Source: Clostridia bacterium DTU068 (lineage in GTDB: Bacteria > Bacillota > DSM-12270 > Thermacetogeniales > Thermacetogeniaceae). From it: 34,639 nucleotides of DNA. Where the stretch lies: the NCBI GenBank assembly GCA_001513545.1, contig LFTQ01000049.1, positions 16,208 to 50,846 of the forward strand, given 5' to 3'. The notes under the pieces were generated by a model. That model was given only the letters and a program-made list of their open reading frames with translations, was not told the DNA's origin and did no database searches. The position numbers and the translations under genes were made by a program. This document shows positions 8,865 through 17,093 of this stretch, piece by piece. Each line of letters opens with the position of its first letter. Position 1 is the first letter of the stretch.

Positions 8865-10328
8865 TTATCGATTTATTGTTTCACACACAGTACTTTCATT
8901 ACCGAAAACATCCACAGCTTTGATACAGATCCTCCTGGCACCTGTTACCCTAGGCACAACTATCCTTGCCCTGGTGTCCATCCGTCCATTCCTCTCCCTG
9001 CAGCACTGCCACCTGCTGCGGAAGGTTCTCCCATCATAATCGGGGTCAACACTCCAATACTCCAGGAGTGCCGGCGGGTCCCGTAAGGCCAACTCTCTTA
9101 CCTTTTCCTTTATCTCCCCGCTCAGCGGTAAACTGTCATAAGTTGAATAGGTCAAACCGCCCAACTCCAGCAGGATCTCATCCCAATCAGCAAAACAGTT
9201 CTGCACCAGCAGTTGTTTCAAAACCAGTTCACAGATAGCAACCCTACTGTTGTTTTCTCCCTGTGTAACTTTTCCGGCAATGGACTGGTGTATAAAGGGC
9301 CTGCATCCCTGCTGCAACAGGCGTTTATATGCAATTATCAGAGCTAGTCTGCTGGCATCAGCCATGATCCAGCGCCTGCCCAACTTTTCAGCAACCGCAC
9401 CTGTGGTTCCTGTACCACAGAAAAAATCAGCCACCAAATCTCCAGGACAGGAATGCCCTCTGATGATCCTTTTCAGCAGTCCCTCAGGTTTTTGGGTATT
9501 GAACTTGAGGTTCTCATGGGCTGTAGGGCTGAGGATTTTTTGCACCTCTCTGCCGGCCCACCAATCATCCAATCCAGCCCCTTCTTTCCTGAGCACATAT
9601 TTATCCCCTTTTACGGCAGTGAGTCCTCTCTCCAGTGTCCCCTGGGTATAGGGACGGAACTGCCTGTTAAAGGTCCAATTATCGCTTTTGGTATACCATA
9701 ACAGCAGATCATGCTTTTTGGGATAGGTCCTTTTCGCTGCCCCACCGCCACCATAGCACCAGGCGATTTCATTGCGGAAGTTTTCACTGCCAAAAATATC
9801 ATCAAGGAGAACTTTAACATAATGAACAGCATGCCAATCCAGGTGTACAATGAGTGATCCCTGTTCACTTAACAGTTCCCTCATGAGGTACAGTCTGGGA
9901 TAGAGCATCTGGAGGTAACCGGCCATCCCACCCTGCCATGTGTCGGAGTAGGTCTGCTGTTCAAAAGTAAAACTGCCATCCCTTCCCTTCAATGTACAGC
10001 AGGTCCTGTAGTTGGACCTGCTGGCAAAGGGTGGATCAATATAGATCAAACTGATTTTTCCCCGCAGAGGCGGCAAACTTGTCTCAGGATCACCGTTTAA
10101 CAGAGCCTCCATCAGCAGGAGGTTATCCCCATATAGTAGCCTGTTGCACCATTCACCGACCGGTTCTGTTTCCGCAAGCCCGCTCTTCATCTGGGGCATC
10201 ACAAACTCATCTGTCTTCAGCAAACAACCCCTGCCCTGCTCTACCCGCTCCATAATTTTTTCTGCTTCCTGTCTCCCCGCAGCAGAGACTGACGGTAGCT
10301 GAGAAATCAAGGAATCAGCCATGATCAT
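8865..10328 (-). CDS. Site-specific DNA methyltransferase, beta-class (N6-adenine/N4-cytosine type, DPPF motif), with C-terminal extension
   Basis: Motif IV (SLIYIDPPFASRSNYRT) precedes motif I (LVADFFCGTGTTGAVAEKLGRRWIMAD); NTQKPEGLLKRII; about 150-aa extension ending KAVDVFGNESTVCETINR. Confidence 0.9.
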   Translation of the reverse strand: MIMADSLISQLPSVSAAGRQEAEKIMERVEQGRGCLLKTDEFVMPQMKSGLAETEPVGEWCNRLLYGDNLLLMEALLNGDPETSLPPLRGKISLIYIDPPFASRSNYRTCCTLKGRDGSFTFEQQTYSDTWQGGMAGYLQMLYPRLYLMRELLSEQGSLIVHLDWHAVHYVKVLLDDIFGSENFRNEIAWCYGGGGAAKRTYPKKHDLLLWYTKSDNWTFNRQFRPYTQGTLERGLTAVKGDKYVLRKEGAGLDDWWAGREVQKILSPTAHENLKFNTQKPEGLLKRIIRGHSCPGDLVADFFCGTGTTGAVAEKLGRRWIMADASRLALIIAYKRLLQQGCRPFIHQSIAGKVTQGENNSRVAICELVLKQLLVQNCFADWDEILLELGGLTYSTYDSLPLSGEIKEKVRELALRDPPALLEYWSVDPDYDGRTFRSRWQCCRERNGRMDTRARIVVPRVTGARRICIKAVDVFGNESTVCETINR

Positions 10329-10354
10329 TCACCAGCAACTTCTACTATCTGCTA

Positions 10355-12370
10355 TCAACTGTGGGGCATCCGATCACGCAGTTCTGCCACCTTGCCATCA
10401 TTAAAGCGGTCCACAGTGCTCAAATATCCTGTAATCCGGCGCACACGGCGGATATTTGCGGAACCGCAGCGCGGGCATTCGGGATCATTAAACACACCTA
10501 AATGATTGCAGCCGCAGCAGAAATCCACCGGATAGTTGATACCGGCATATCCCATATCACACTCAGCCATATGCCTGAGCAGAGATTCTACAGCCTGCGG
10601 ATTGTGCTGAGGTGGTGACTCCAGTTCTACATAACTGATATGACCGGCATTAAAGAACTTGTGGTATTGTCCTTCCAGCCTCACCTTGTCGAACATACTG
10701 ATCGGATAATAAACAGGGATGTGGAAAGAATTGGTGTAATACTCCCGGTCAGTTACGCCAGGTATGATCCCATACTCTTTCCTATCCATTTTGACAAACC
10801 TCCCTGAGAGCCCTTCAGCAGGTGTTGCCAAAAAGGTATAGTTTAGATCAAAGCGCTCACAGGCCTCATCAACTTTTTCTTTGATGTGCTTCATGATCTC
10901 CAGCCCAAGTTCTTCAGAATCCTTATTCTGCCCGTGGTGGTAGCCGGTCAAAGCAACCAGAGTTTCTGCCAGCCCGATCATCCCTACAGAAAGGGTCCCA
11001 TTGACGATAGCCGGTTCGATGGAATCATCGGGTTTTAAATCCTCTGATCCCATATAAAGCCCCTGTCCCATAACAAAGGGGATATCCTTGACCCGCAGCC
11101 TGCACTGCACTTTGAACCTGTGATAAAGCTGATTGATGGTTAGTTCTGTAATCTCGTCCAGCAGTTGATAAAATCTCTTTAAATTACGCTCAGCTTTGAT
11201 GGCCAGTCGGGGGAGGTTGATAGTTGTGAAGGAAAGATTTCCTCTCCTGGTGGTCTCCTCCGGACCCCTGCGGTTGGCCATCACCCGGGTGCGGCACCCC
11301 ATATAGGCTACCTGGTCCCCATAAGCTTTATTGAAAGATGAATCCATAAAACTGAAAGTGGGGTTCAATCTTTTGCTGGCAACCCGCACCGCCAGCTTAA
11401 AAAGATCATAATTTGGGTCCTCTGGGTTAAAGTTGACGCCTTTTTTCAGCCGGAAAATAACATTGGGGAAAATGGGGTTCTCACCTTTCCCCAGACCAGC
11501 CTCATAGGCCAGCAGGAAATTGCGGGTGATCTTGCGCCCTGCCTCAGAAGTATCTGTACCCAAATTAATGGATGAAAAGGGGACCTGAGAACCCGCTCTG
11601 CTGTGCATAGAGTTCAGATTGTAAACAAAGGCCTCCATAGCCTGGTATACCTCATCCTCACTGTTGCCATCAATAAACGGAGCCATCTGTTTATCGAAAA
11701 AGGGGAAAGACTGGCCGCCATACATATCATTCTGGGAACTCTGCAGGATAATTGCTGCCAGGGCTGTAGCAGAAGCAGGCCTTTTGGGAGGCCTGATATA
11801 GCCGTGGCCATTATCAAAGCCCTCTCTTAATAGGTCATCCAAAGGGATTTGCAAACAATTGATCGTGGTAGCGTAGAAATCTAAATCATGAATGTGTATA
11901 TCCCCCCGCCTGTGGGCGAGTGAATAGTCTTCATCCAGCATCCTGGTCAAATAATAATTCCTGCTGGCAGCACTGGCGATCTGCAACATTTTGGCTGAAG
12001 GAGAATTTCCCACATTGGCATTGTCCCGGTCAGTTTCCCTGATGATATCTTCAACAACATCCATTAGCTCGGTTTTCGCCTCACGTATACGGGTGCGTTT
12101 ATCCCTGTAGAGGATGTACGCTTTGGCGGTACGGGCATGGCCCTTTTCAATTAATACCTTTTCCACCACATCCTGGACATCCTCCACACCAAAGATCTGC
12201 CCGTTGTATTTCTGTTTCAGTGCACGCAGCACTTCCAGGGTAAGGGAAACCGCCAGTTCCCGGTCCTCTCCGCCCACAGCGCGAGCTGCTTGAAAAATCG
12301 CATCTGTGATTTTAGAGTCATCAAAAGGTACTTCTCTGCCATCTCTTTTTTTAATCTTAGTAAACAACAT
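10355..12370 (-). CDS. nrdD: Anaerobic ribonucleoside-triphosphate reductase, ATP-cone type; ATG start at 12370 favoured over TTG at 12388
   Basis: IKKRDGREVPFDDSKITDAI ATP cone, C-terminal CCGCNHLGVFNDPECPRCGS, glycyl-radical region RRITGYLSTVDRFNDGKVAELRDR; AGAGGAGAACC Shine-Dalgarno before ATG. Confidence 0.97.
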   Translation of the reverse strand: MLFTKIKKRDGREVPFDDSKITDAIFQAARAVGGEDRELAVSLTLEVLRALKQKYNGQIFGVEDVQDVVEKVLIEKGHARTAKAYILYRDKRTRIREAKTELMDVVEDIIRETDRDNANVGNSPSAKMLQIASAASRNYYLTRMLDEDYSLAHRRGDIHIHDLDFYATTINCLQIPLDDLLREGFDNGHGYIRPPKRPASATALAAIILQSSQNDMYGGQSFPFFDKQMAPFIDGNSEDEVYQAMEAFVYNLNSMHSRAGSQVPFSSINLGTDTSEAGRKITRNFLLAYEAGLGKGENPIFPNVIFRLKKGVNFNPEDPNYDLFKLAVRVASKRLNPTFSFMDSSFNKAYGDQVAYMGCRTRVMANRRGPEETTRRGNLSFTTINLPRLAIKAERNLKRFYQLLDEITELTINQLYHRFKVQCRLRVKDIPFVMGQGLYMGSEDLKPDDSIEPAIVNGTLSVGMIGLAETLVALTGYHHGQNKDSEELGLEIMKHIKEKVDEACERFDLNYTFLATPAEGLSGRFVKMDRKEYGIIPGVTDREYYTNSFHIPVYYPISMFDKVRLEGQYHKFFNAGHISYVELESPPQHNPQAVESLLRHMAECDMGYAGINYPVDFCCGCNHLGVFNDPECPRCGSANIRRVRRITGYLSTVDRFNDGKVAELRDRMPHS

Positions 12371-12414
12371 GGTTCTCCTCTCTATCAATATTACTTTAAG
12401 CGCTAGTATAATTA

Positions 12415-12879
12415 CTATTGTCTGCGCCCTCTGACACCCATTTCTTCCAGGCAGTCAAGAATCTCCCCTACATCTTGAAATTCTCTGTAAACAGAAGCAA
12501 AACGAACATAAGCTACCTTGTCCAATTTCAGCAAATGACCCATCACTATCTGCCCGATCACCTTACTGGGAATCTCATGTTCAGGCTGATTGCGGAGTTC
12601 TCTCTCTATCTCATCAACTATTTCTGATAAGGTTTCCAGCGCTGTTGGCCTTTTTTCACATGCCTTCATGATGCCGGTCAGAAGCTTGTCCCGGTTAAAA
12701 AGTTCCCTCCTGCCATCTTTTTTTATCACCCATAATGGCACATCATCCACCCGTTCATAGGTAGTAAAACGCCTGCTGCAGCTGGTACATTCCCTCCTTC
12801 GCCTGATAGTAAAACCATTGTCCAGCGTTCTAGACTCTAAAACCCTTGACTCACTTTGTTTACAAAAAGGGCAGCGCAT
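12415..12879 (-). CDS. nrdR: Transcriptional repressor NrdR
   Basis: MRCPFCKQSESRVLESR..IRRRRECTSCSRRFTTYERV zinc ribbon, ATP cone, full-length 154 aa. Confidence 0.97.
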   Translation of the reverse strand: MRCPFCKQSESRVLESRTLDNGFTIRRRRECTSCSRRFTTYERVDDVPLWVIKKDGRRELFNRDKLLTGIMKACEKRPTALETLSEIVDEIERELRNQPEHEIPSKVIGQIVMGHLLKLDKVAYVRFASVYREFQDVGEILDCLEEMGVRGRRQ

Positions 12880-12911
12880 CAGTGATCATCCATCCTTCTA
12901 AATAGGAATAG

Positions 12912-12958
12912 AGACAATATATAGGGTAATGCATTATTAATTATACTACATATAGTGT
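12912..12958 (-). promoter_or_regulatory. Tandem NrdR boxes overlapping a candidate -10 upstream of nrdR
   Basis: Minus strand ACACTATATGTAGTAT (12943-12958) and ACCCTATATATTGTCT (12912-12927), 31 bp start-to-start; TATAAT at 12940-12945. Confidence 0.85.
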
Positions 12959-12981
12959 AACATTCCTGCTTCTTTGACCAC

Positions 12982-13010
12982 AAAAAAAGTCCCATCTTTG
13001 ATTTGGGACT
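12982..13010 (-). terminator. Intrinsic terminator after the ylmC-family gene
   Basis: Minus strand AGTCCCA-AATCAAAGA-TGGGACT followed by T-tract. Confidence 0.85.
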
Positions 13011-13093
13011 GAAGTCTTATGTACTTCCTCCCTTTATATCTTACAACTGAGATCAATTTCCCCAAAGGGAGAATTACATCAACATCACTTTGA

Positions 13094-13351
13094 TTACTTC
13101 TGTTGGAGCTGATTTGTGGCAGAATATTCAACCAAAATCACATCTACACCTATTTTCACAATCTTTTCCCAGGGGATGATCACTTCCTCACTCTTCGCAA
13201 AAAAATTAAACACCCGGTTATTTCCAGGCAAAATAATAGATCTGACCCGGCCGGTTTCTACATCAATATCGATATCCCTGATCATCCCCAAACGCCTGCC
13301 ATCTATAACATTAATAACATCATGAAGCCGCAGTTCAGATATTTTTATCAC
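13094..13351 (-). CDS. YlmC/YmxH family PRC-barrel sporulation protein; GTG start at 13351 favoured
   Basis: IKISELRLHDVINVIDGRRLGMIRDIDIDVETGRVRSIILPG; GGGAGGTGG Shine-Dalgarno before GTG. Confidence 0.88.
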   Translation of the reverse strand: MIKISELRLHDVINVIDGRRLGMIRDIDIDVETGRVRSIILPGNNRVFNFFAKSEEVIIPWEKIVKIGVDVILVEYSATNQLQQK

Positions 13352-13409
13352 TGCTGCCACCTCCCTCAAAATAAATATATGAGAGAGATGAGCATTTTGT
13401 TCCCCTTTG

Positions 13410-14072
13410 TTATCTTAAACCCTTGAGCTTTGCCAGGTAGCCGTTATCCCGGTTCAGCCACTCCAATACCTTAAAATTAAGATCAACCCTATTTTCATCT
13501 GCGATTTTAGTTACCGCCATATTTTCCTCCTGCTGTGCCATTACCTCCATTGTTGTGTTTTCTTCATTTATCATTTCCATTTCCAGAGCATCGCCTGAAA
13601 TGTCAACAAAACAAAGGGGTGGAAAAAGAACGCACCACCAGTTAGCCCCTTTGCCATTCCCCAGCACCACTTTCACAGCCTCATATTCACCCTGAGGCAG
13701 TACCAGTTTACCATAAGCGCGGGAGGGGAAATCAAACCGGCCGTATTCTAAGCTCACCGGGTAGGTCAATCCGGAAGCAGCTATGACTTCCTCAACAGCA
13801 GCAGTAAGCTGTGAGCGGTTATTAATAATCACCTCTCGTGCTTCCTGATAATTTTGAACCCCTGTCAACTGCTCTTTCATTATTTCAATAATACGGTCCC
13901 GTACCTTGTATTTTATTGCCTGGTCCTGCTGATGATCACTGTTGGCGATAACATGGAGCCGTATCAGGTTATCTGTGGTATAAGCTGTTTTTGTCTGTAC
14001 AGCCGTACCGATAAAAACAAGGGTTAGCAGAGAACAAAGCAGCAGTAAAATGCCAATTTTCTGCTGGGCCAT
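13410..14072 (-). CDS. spoIIR: Stage II sporulation protein R
   Basis: LIRLHVIANSDHQQDQAIKYKVRDRIIEIM, GANWWCVLFPPLCFVDIS. Confidence 0.95.
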   Translation of the reverse strand: MAQQKIGILLLLCSLLTLVFIGTAVQTKTAYTTDNLIRLHVIANSDHQQDQAIKYKVRDRIIEIMKEQLTGVQNYQEAREVIINNRSQLTAAVEEVIAASGLTYPVSLEYGRFDFPSRAYGKLVLPQGEYEAVKVVLGNGKGANWWCVLFPPLCFVDISGDALEMEMINEENTTMEVMAQQEENMAVTKIADENRVDLNFKVLEWLNRDNGYLAKLKGLR

Positions 14073-14084
14073 ATTATATCACCC

Positions 14085-14855
14085 CTAAATATATTTTCGC
14101 ATATGGTTCAATGCAGCTTTCTCCAACCGTGACACCTGGGCTTGGGAAATGCCGATTTCTTCGGCTACCTCCATCTGGGTCTTCCCTTCGAAAAACCGCA
14201 TAGTAAGGATCCTTTTCTCACGGTTATTCAATTTACTCAGAGCCTCCCGGATCGCTATTGTTTCCAGCCAGTTGAGATCATGGTTTTTTTCATCACCGAT
14301 CTGGTCCATCACATAAATGGGGTCACCTGCGTCATGATAAATGGGCTCAAAGAGGCTGACCGGTTCTTGAATAGCATCCATGGCAAAAATAACATCTTCT
14401 CTGGGTAAATTGAGTTCCTCAGCAATCTCATTTATTTTGGGTTCCCGGGAGTGTTTATTGATCAATGTTTCCCTCACCTGTATGGCCTTATAGGCAATAT
14501 CCCTTAGAGATCTGCTGACCCTGATGGGGTTGTTATCCCGCAGATAACGCCGAATTTCTCCGATGATCATCGGCACTGCATAGGTAGAGAACTTCACATT
14601 CTGTCCCAGATCAAAATTATCAATGGCTTTGATCAGACCAATACATCCGACCTGGAACAGATCATCTACATATTCCCCGCGATTGGTAAACCGCTGAATC
14701 ACACTGAGTACCAGGCGCAGGTTCCCTTTGATCAGTTTTTCTCTTGCTGTTTTATCACCGGCTTTGACACTTAAAAATAGTTCATTCATTTCTGCACTGG
14801 TAAGTACCGGTAGTTTAGCTGTGTTTACTCCACATATCTCAACCTTGTTTACCAT
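14085..14855 (-). CDS. sigG: RNA polymerase sporulation sigma factor SigG; start revised to the internal ATG
   Basis: MVNKVEICGVNTAKLPVLTSAEMNELF..., FTNRGEYVDDLFQVGCIGLIKAIDNFDL, GKTQMEVAEEIGISQAQVSRLEKAAL; GGGGAGG Shine-Dalgarno upstream of ATG at 14855. Confidence 0.97.
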   Translation of the reverse strand: MVNKVEICGVNTAKLPVLTSAEMNELFLSVKAGDKTAREKLIKGNLRLVLSVIQRFTNRGEYVDDLFQVGCIGLIKAIDNFDLGQNVKFSTYAVPMIIGEIRRYLRDNNPIRVSRSLRDIAYKAIQVRETLINKHSREPKINEIAEELNLPREDVIFAMDAIQEPVSLFEPIYHDAGDPIYVMDQIGDEKNHDLNWLETIAIREALSKLNNREKRILTMRFFEGKTQMEVAEEIGISQAQVSRLEKAALNHMRKYI

Positions 14856-14894
14856 TCCGCCTGCTTCCTCCCCAGCGATTCTTTGGTCGTTTTT

Positions 14895-14924
14895 CATTAT
14901 TACCGGGGATGTCTCAAATTATAC
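14895..14924 (-). promoter_or_regulatory. SigF-type promoter upstream of sigG
   Basis: Minus strand GTATA-N15-GGTAATAATG matches the B. subtilis SigF consensus GYWTA-N15-GGNRANAHTR; about 40 nt upstream of the revised sigG ATG. Confidence 0.75.
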
Positions 14925-14946
14925 GATCAGGTACAGAACCACCCTT

Positions 14947-14980
14947 GAAAAAAAGAAAATGGGAACCCTACGGATTCCCA
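14947..14980 (-). terminator. Intrinsic terminator between sigE and sigG
   Basis: Minus strand GGGAATCC-GTA-GGGTTCCC followed by ATTTTCTTTTTTTC. Confidence 0.8.
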
Positions 14981-15027
14981 GAACTGCTTTTAAATTTTCA
15001 ATTATTAAGGGGGATAACCGGCAATAG

Positions 15028-15759
15028 TTATTCCAGACAGCAAATTTCTTTACGCAACCTCTTTATTATGCGCTTTTCCAACCGGGAAATATAAGACTGT
15101 GATATTCCCAGCAGATCAGCCACCTCTTTTTGGGTTTTCTCTCTGGCACCACACAGCCCAAACCTGAGTTCCATTATCTTCCGTTCCCTGGGAGATAGTC
15201 TGTTCACAGCGGTATGCAGCAGTTTCCGGTCAACCTCCTCTTCTAAATGCCGATAAATAACATCACTATCTGTTCCCAGCACATCTGACAAGAGCAGTTC
15301 ATTACCGTCCCAGTCAGTGTTCAGCGGCTCATCAAAGGACACTTCAGCCCTGTTCTTATTGCTCCTGCGCAGATGCATTAGAATTTCGTTTTCGATACAC
15401 CGGGAGGCATAGGTAGCCAGTTTGATTTTACGCTGGGGTTTAAAGGTATTTACAGCCTTGATCAGTCCGATAGTACCGATAGAGACCAGGTCTTCAATAC
15501 CCACACCGGTATTATCGAATTTACGGGCAATATAAACCACCAACCGCAAATTCCTTTCAATAAGGGCATTCCTCACAGTGATATCCCCGGTTTCCAGCTT
15601 ACTCAATAAAGCCAGTTCCTCTTCGCTGGTCAGAGGAGGCGGTAGTGCTTCATGGTTTCCCAAGTAATAGATATGGGACGGATATCTAAATCTCTGCAAA
15701 AAACGTATCAACCACAACCGAACCTGCCACAACAATGAAACTCTCTCCCTCATCAGCAA
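15028..15759 (-). CDS. sigE: RNA polymerase sporulation sigma factor SigE (pro-form)
   Basis: Hydrophobic pro-region ([14 protein letters not shown]) then [70 protein letters not shown]. Confidence 0.97.
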   Translation of the reverse strand: MLMRERVSLLWQVRLWLIRFLQRFRYPSHIYYLGNHEALPPPLTSEEELALLSKLETGDITVRNALIERNLRLVVYIARKFDNTGVGIEDLVSIGTIGLIKAVNTFKPQRKIKLATYASRCIENEILMHLRRSNKNRAEVSFDEPLNTDWDGNELLLSDVLGTDSDVIYRHLEEEVDRKLLHTAVNRLSPRERKIMELRFGLCGAREKTQKEVADLLGISQSYISRLEKRIIKRLRKEICCLE

Positions 15760-15776
15760 TCCCCCTTAATTTAAAC

Positions 15777-16700
15777 TCAATTTGCGGCTGCTTGAATCAG
15801 ATCAGGATGAAGCAGGGCTCGATAAGACCCCTGGGGCGAAAGACGCCTGTTGTAAATACCGATAACCACATCGTTTTTACAAACCTGTTGATCCCCTGTA
15901 AAGACTGTTATCTTATCAGGGCGGAAACCGACCAGCATACCATGGCGTTTACCAATGGTTGTAAAAGGTATCAACCTCAATGATACAGTGTTTCCCTCAC
16001 TGGGAACTACCTCAGTTAATCTGGCTAAATCAACTTCTCCCTCAGCATCTATAATATTCTGCAGTTCCAGTGGCAGATATGGCTTTAAAACACCATATTC
16101 CACAATAACAACCGGCTTTCTGGTCAGAGGATCAACAAGCTGGTTCCCGGTGTCAACCAGCCCGGTCACCTTAAATGTCTTCCCTTGAATACAGATCTCC
16201 ACAGGTACCTTCAATAAATCTTGTAATAAATTCTTTTTGATATAGGCTATCCCGTATTTTCCCAGTACAGCAGCGGTAACCAATGCTACAGCTAGCCACA
16301 AATAGTGAAGAGGAAGGTTTGATATCAATGAACTGCTGCTGGAAAAATACATAAATCCGAGCACTGCTCCACCCATTGTAAAGGCAACCAAATAAAAGTA
16401 GAGAACAGCCTGCCCAAACTTTTTCCATGGTAAAGGGTAGTAAGCTATCACAACCATCCACAGGGAAACGATAAACTTGATTTCCATCCTGGACATCATC
16501 TGAAAAGCGGGCAGCAGAACAAGCACACTGTACAGAGAACCTAAGGCTGCCGCAACCCCCAACCTCCAATAGGATATTCGAACCTGAGCCAGCCGGGCTG
16601 CTGCCCAGAGAACCACAAAATCCATTACAAAATTGATTAAGAACAACATATCCACATAGACAGCAGTGTTTCCGGGCATAGCCGTCACCCTGGGTATCAT
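15777..16700 (-). CDS. spoIIGA: Sigma-E processing peptidase SpoIIGA
   Basis: Multiple N-terminal TM segments plus aspartic protease motif VTGLVDTGNQLVDPLTRKPVVIVEY. Confidence 0.95.
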   Translation of the reverse strand: MIPRVTAMPGNTAVYVDMLFLINFVMDFVVLWAAARLAQVRISYWRLGVAAALGSLYSVLVLLPAFQMMSRMEIKFIVSLWMVVIAYYPLPWKKFGQAVLYFYLVAFTMGGAVLGFMYFSSSSSLISNLPLHYLWLAVALVTAAVLGKYGIAYIKKNLLQDLLKVPVEICIQGKTFKVTGLVDTGNQLVDPLTRKPVVIVEYGVLKPYLPLELQNIIDAEGEVDLARLTEVVPSEGNTVSLRLIPFTTIGKRHGMLVGFRPDKITVFTGDQQVCKNDVVIGIYNRRLSPQGSYRALLHPDLIQAAAN

Positions 16701-16759
16701 AATTTTAAAACTTATTATTTAATGTATATTCATTGAAATTCGCTACAATACCAATGGTT

Positions 16760-16856
16760 ATTATATAAAATAGAAAAAATGATATCTGTCAGAATATGAT
16801 AATTTGCTGGTTGATATATCGGGGGATTCACCAAAAACATTGCCCGGTTTTTGACA
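16760..16856 (-). promoter_or_regulatory. Candidate spoIIG-type Spo0A-activated SigA promoter
   Basis: Minus strand CTGACA (16787-16792), 21-nt spacer, TATAAT (16760-16765), and a Spo0A-box-like TGTCAAAAA at 16848-16856. Confidence 0.5.
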
Positions 16857-16982
16857 CTATTTAACCTCTGTCGCCCATTAAAGTAGGTATCAACCTTTTC
16901 TCGGGGTAATATGAGTGTATAAGCTGTAAATATATGAGGCAGGGTGTCAGATATAAAAGAGATCCCTTAAGTGGGGCCAATA

Positions 16983-17014
16983 GAAAAATGCCGAAGGAAA
17001 GCTCATTCGGCATT
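16983..17014 (-). terminator. Intrinsic terminator downstream of ftsZ
   Basis: Minus strand AATGCCGAA-TGAGCTTTCC-TTCGGCATTTTTC. Confidence 0.8.
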
Positions 17015-17093
17015 GACCAATAAATGAGTAGGTACACTAGCTGTATTAAATCATCAAGTCATTATTCAGAATAGAATATCATTCTGCCGTTGT

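Noticed and set aside
12946-13131. 61-aa minus-strand ORF between the ylmC-family gene and nrdR
   Set aside because: Overlaps the ylmC 3' end, runs through the intrinsic terminator (12982-13010) and into the NrdR box/-10 region; most likely not coding.
14073-14140. Possible independent SigF promoter immediately upstream of spoIIR
   Set aside because: Only weak matches (GCGAAAATAT without a good -35 at 15 nt); the upstream sigG promoter is a much better candidate.
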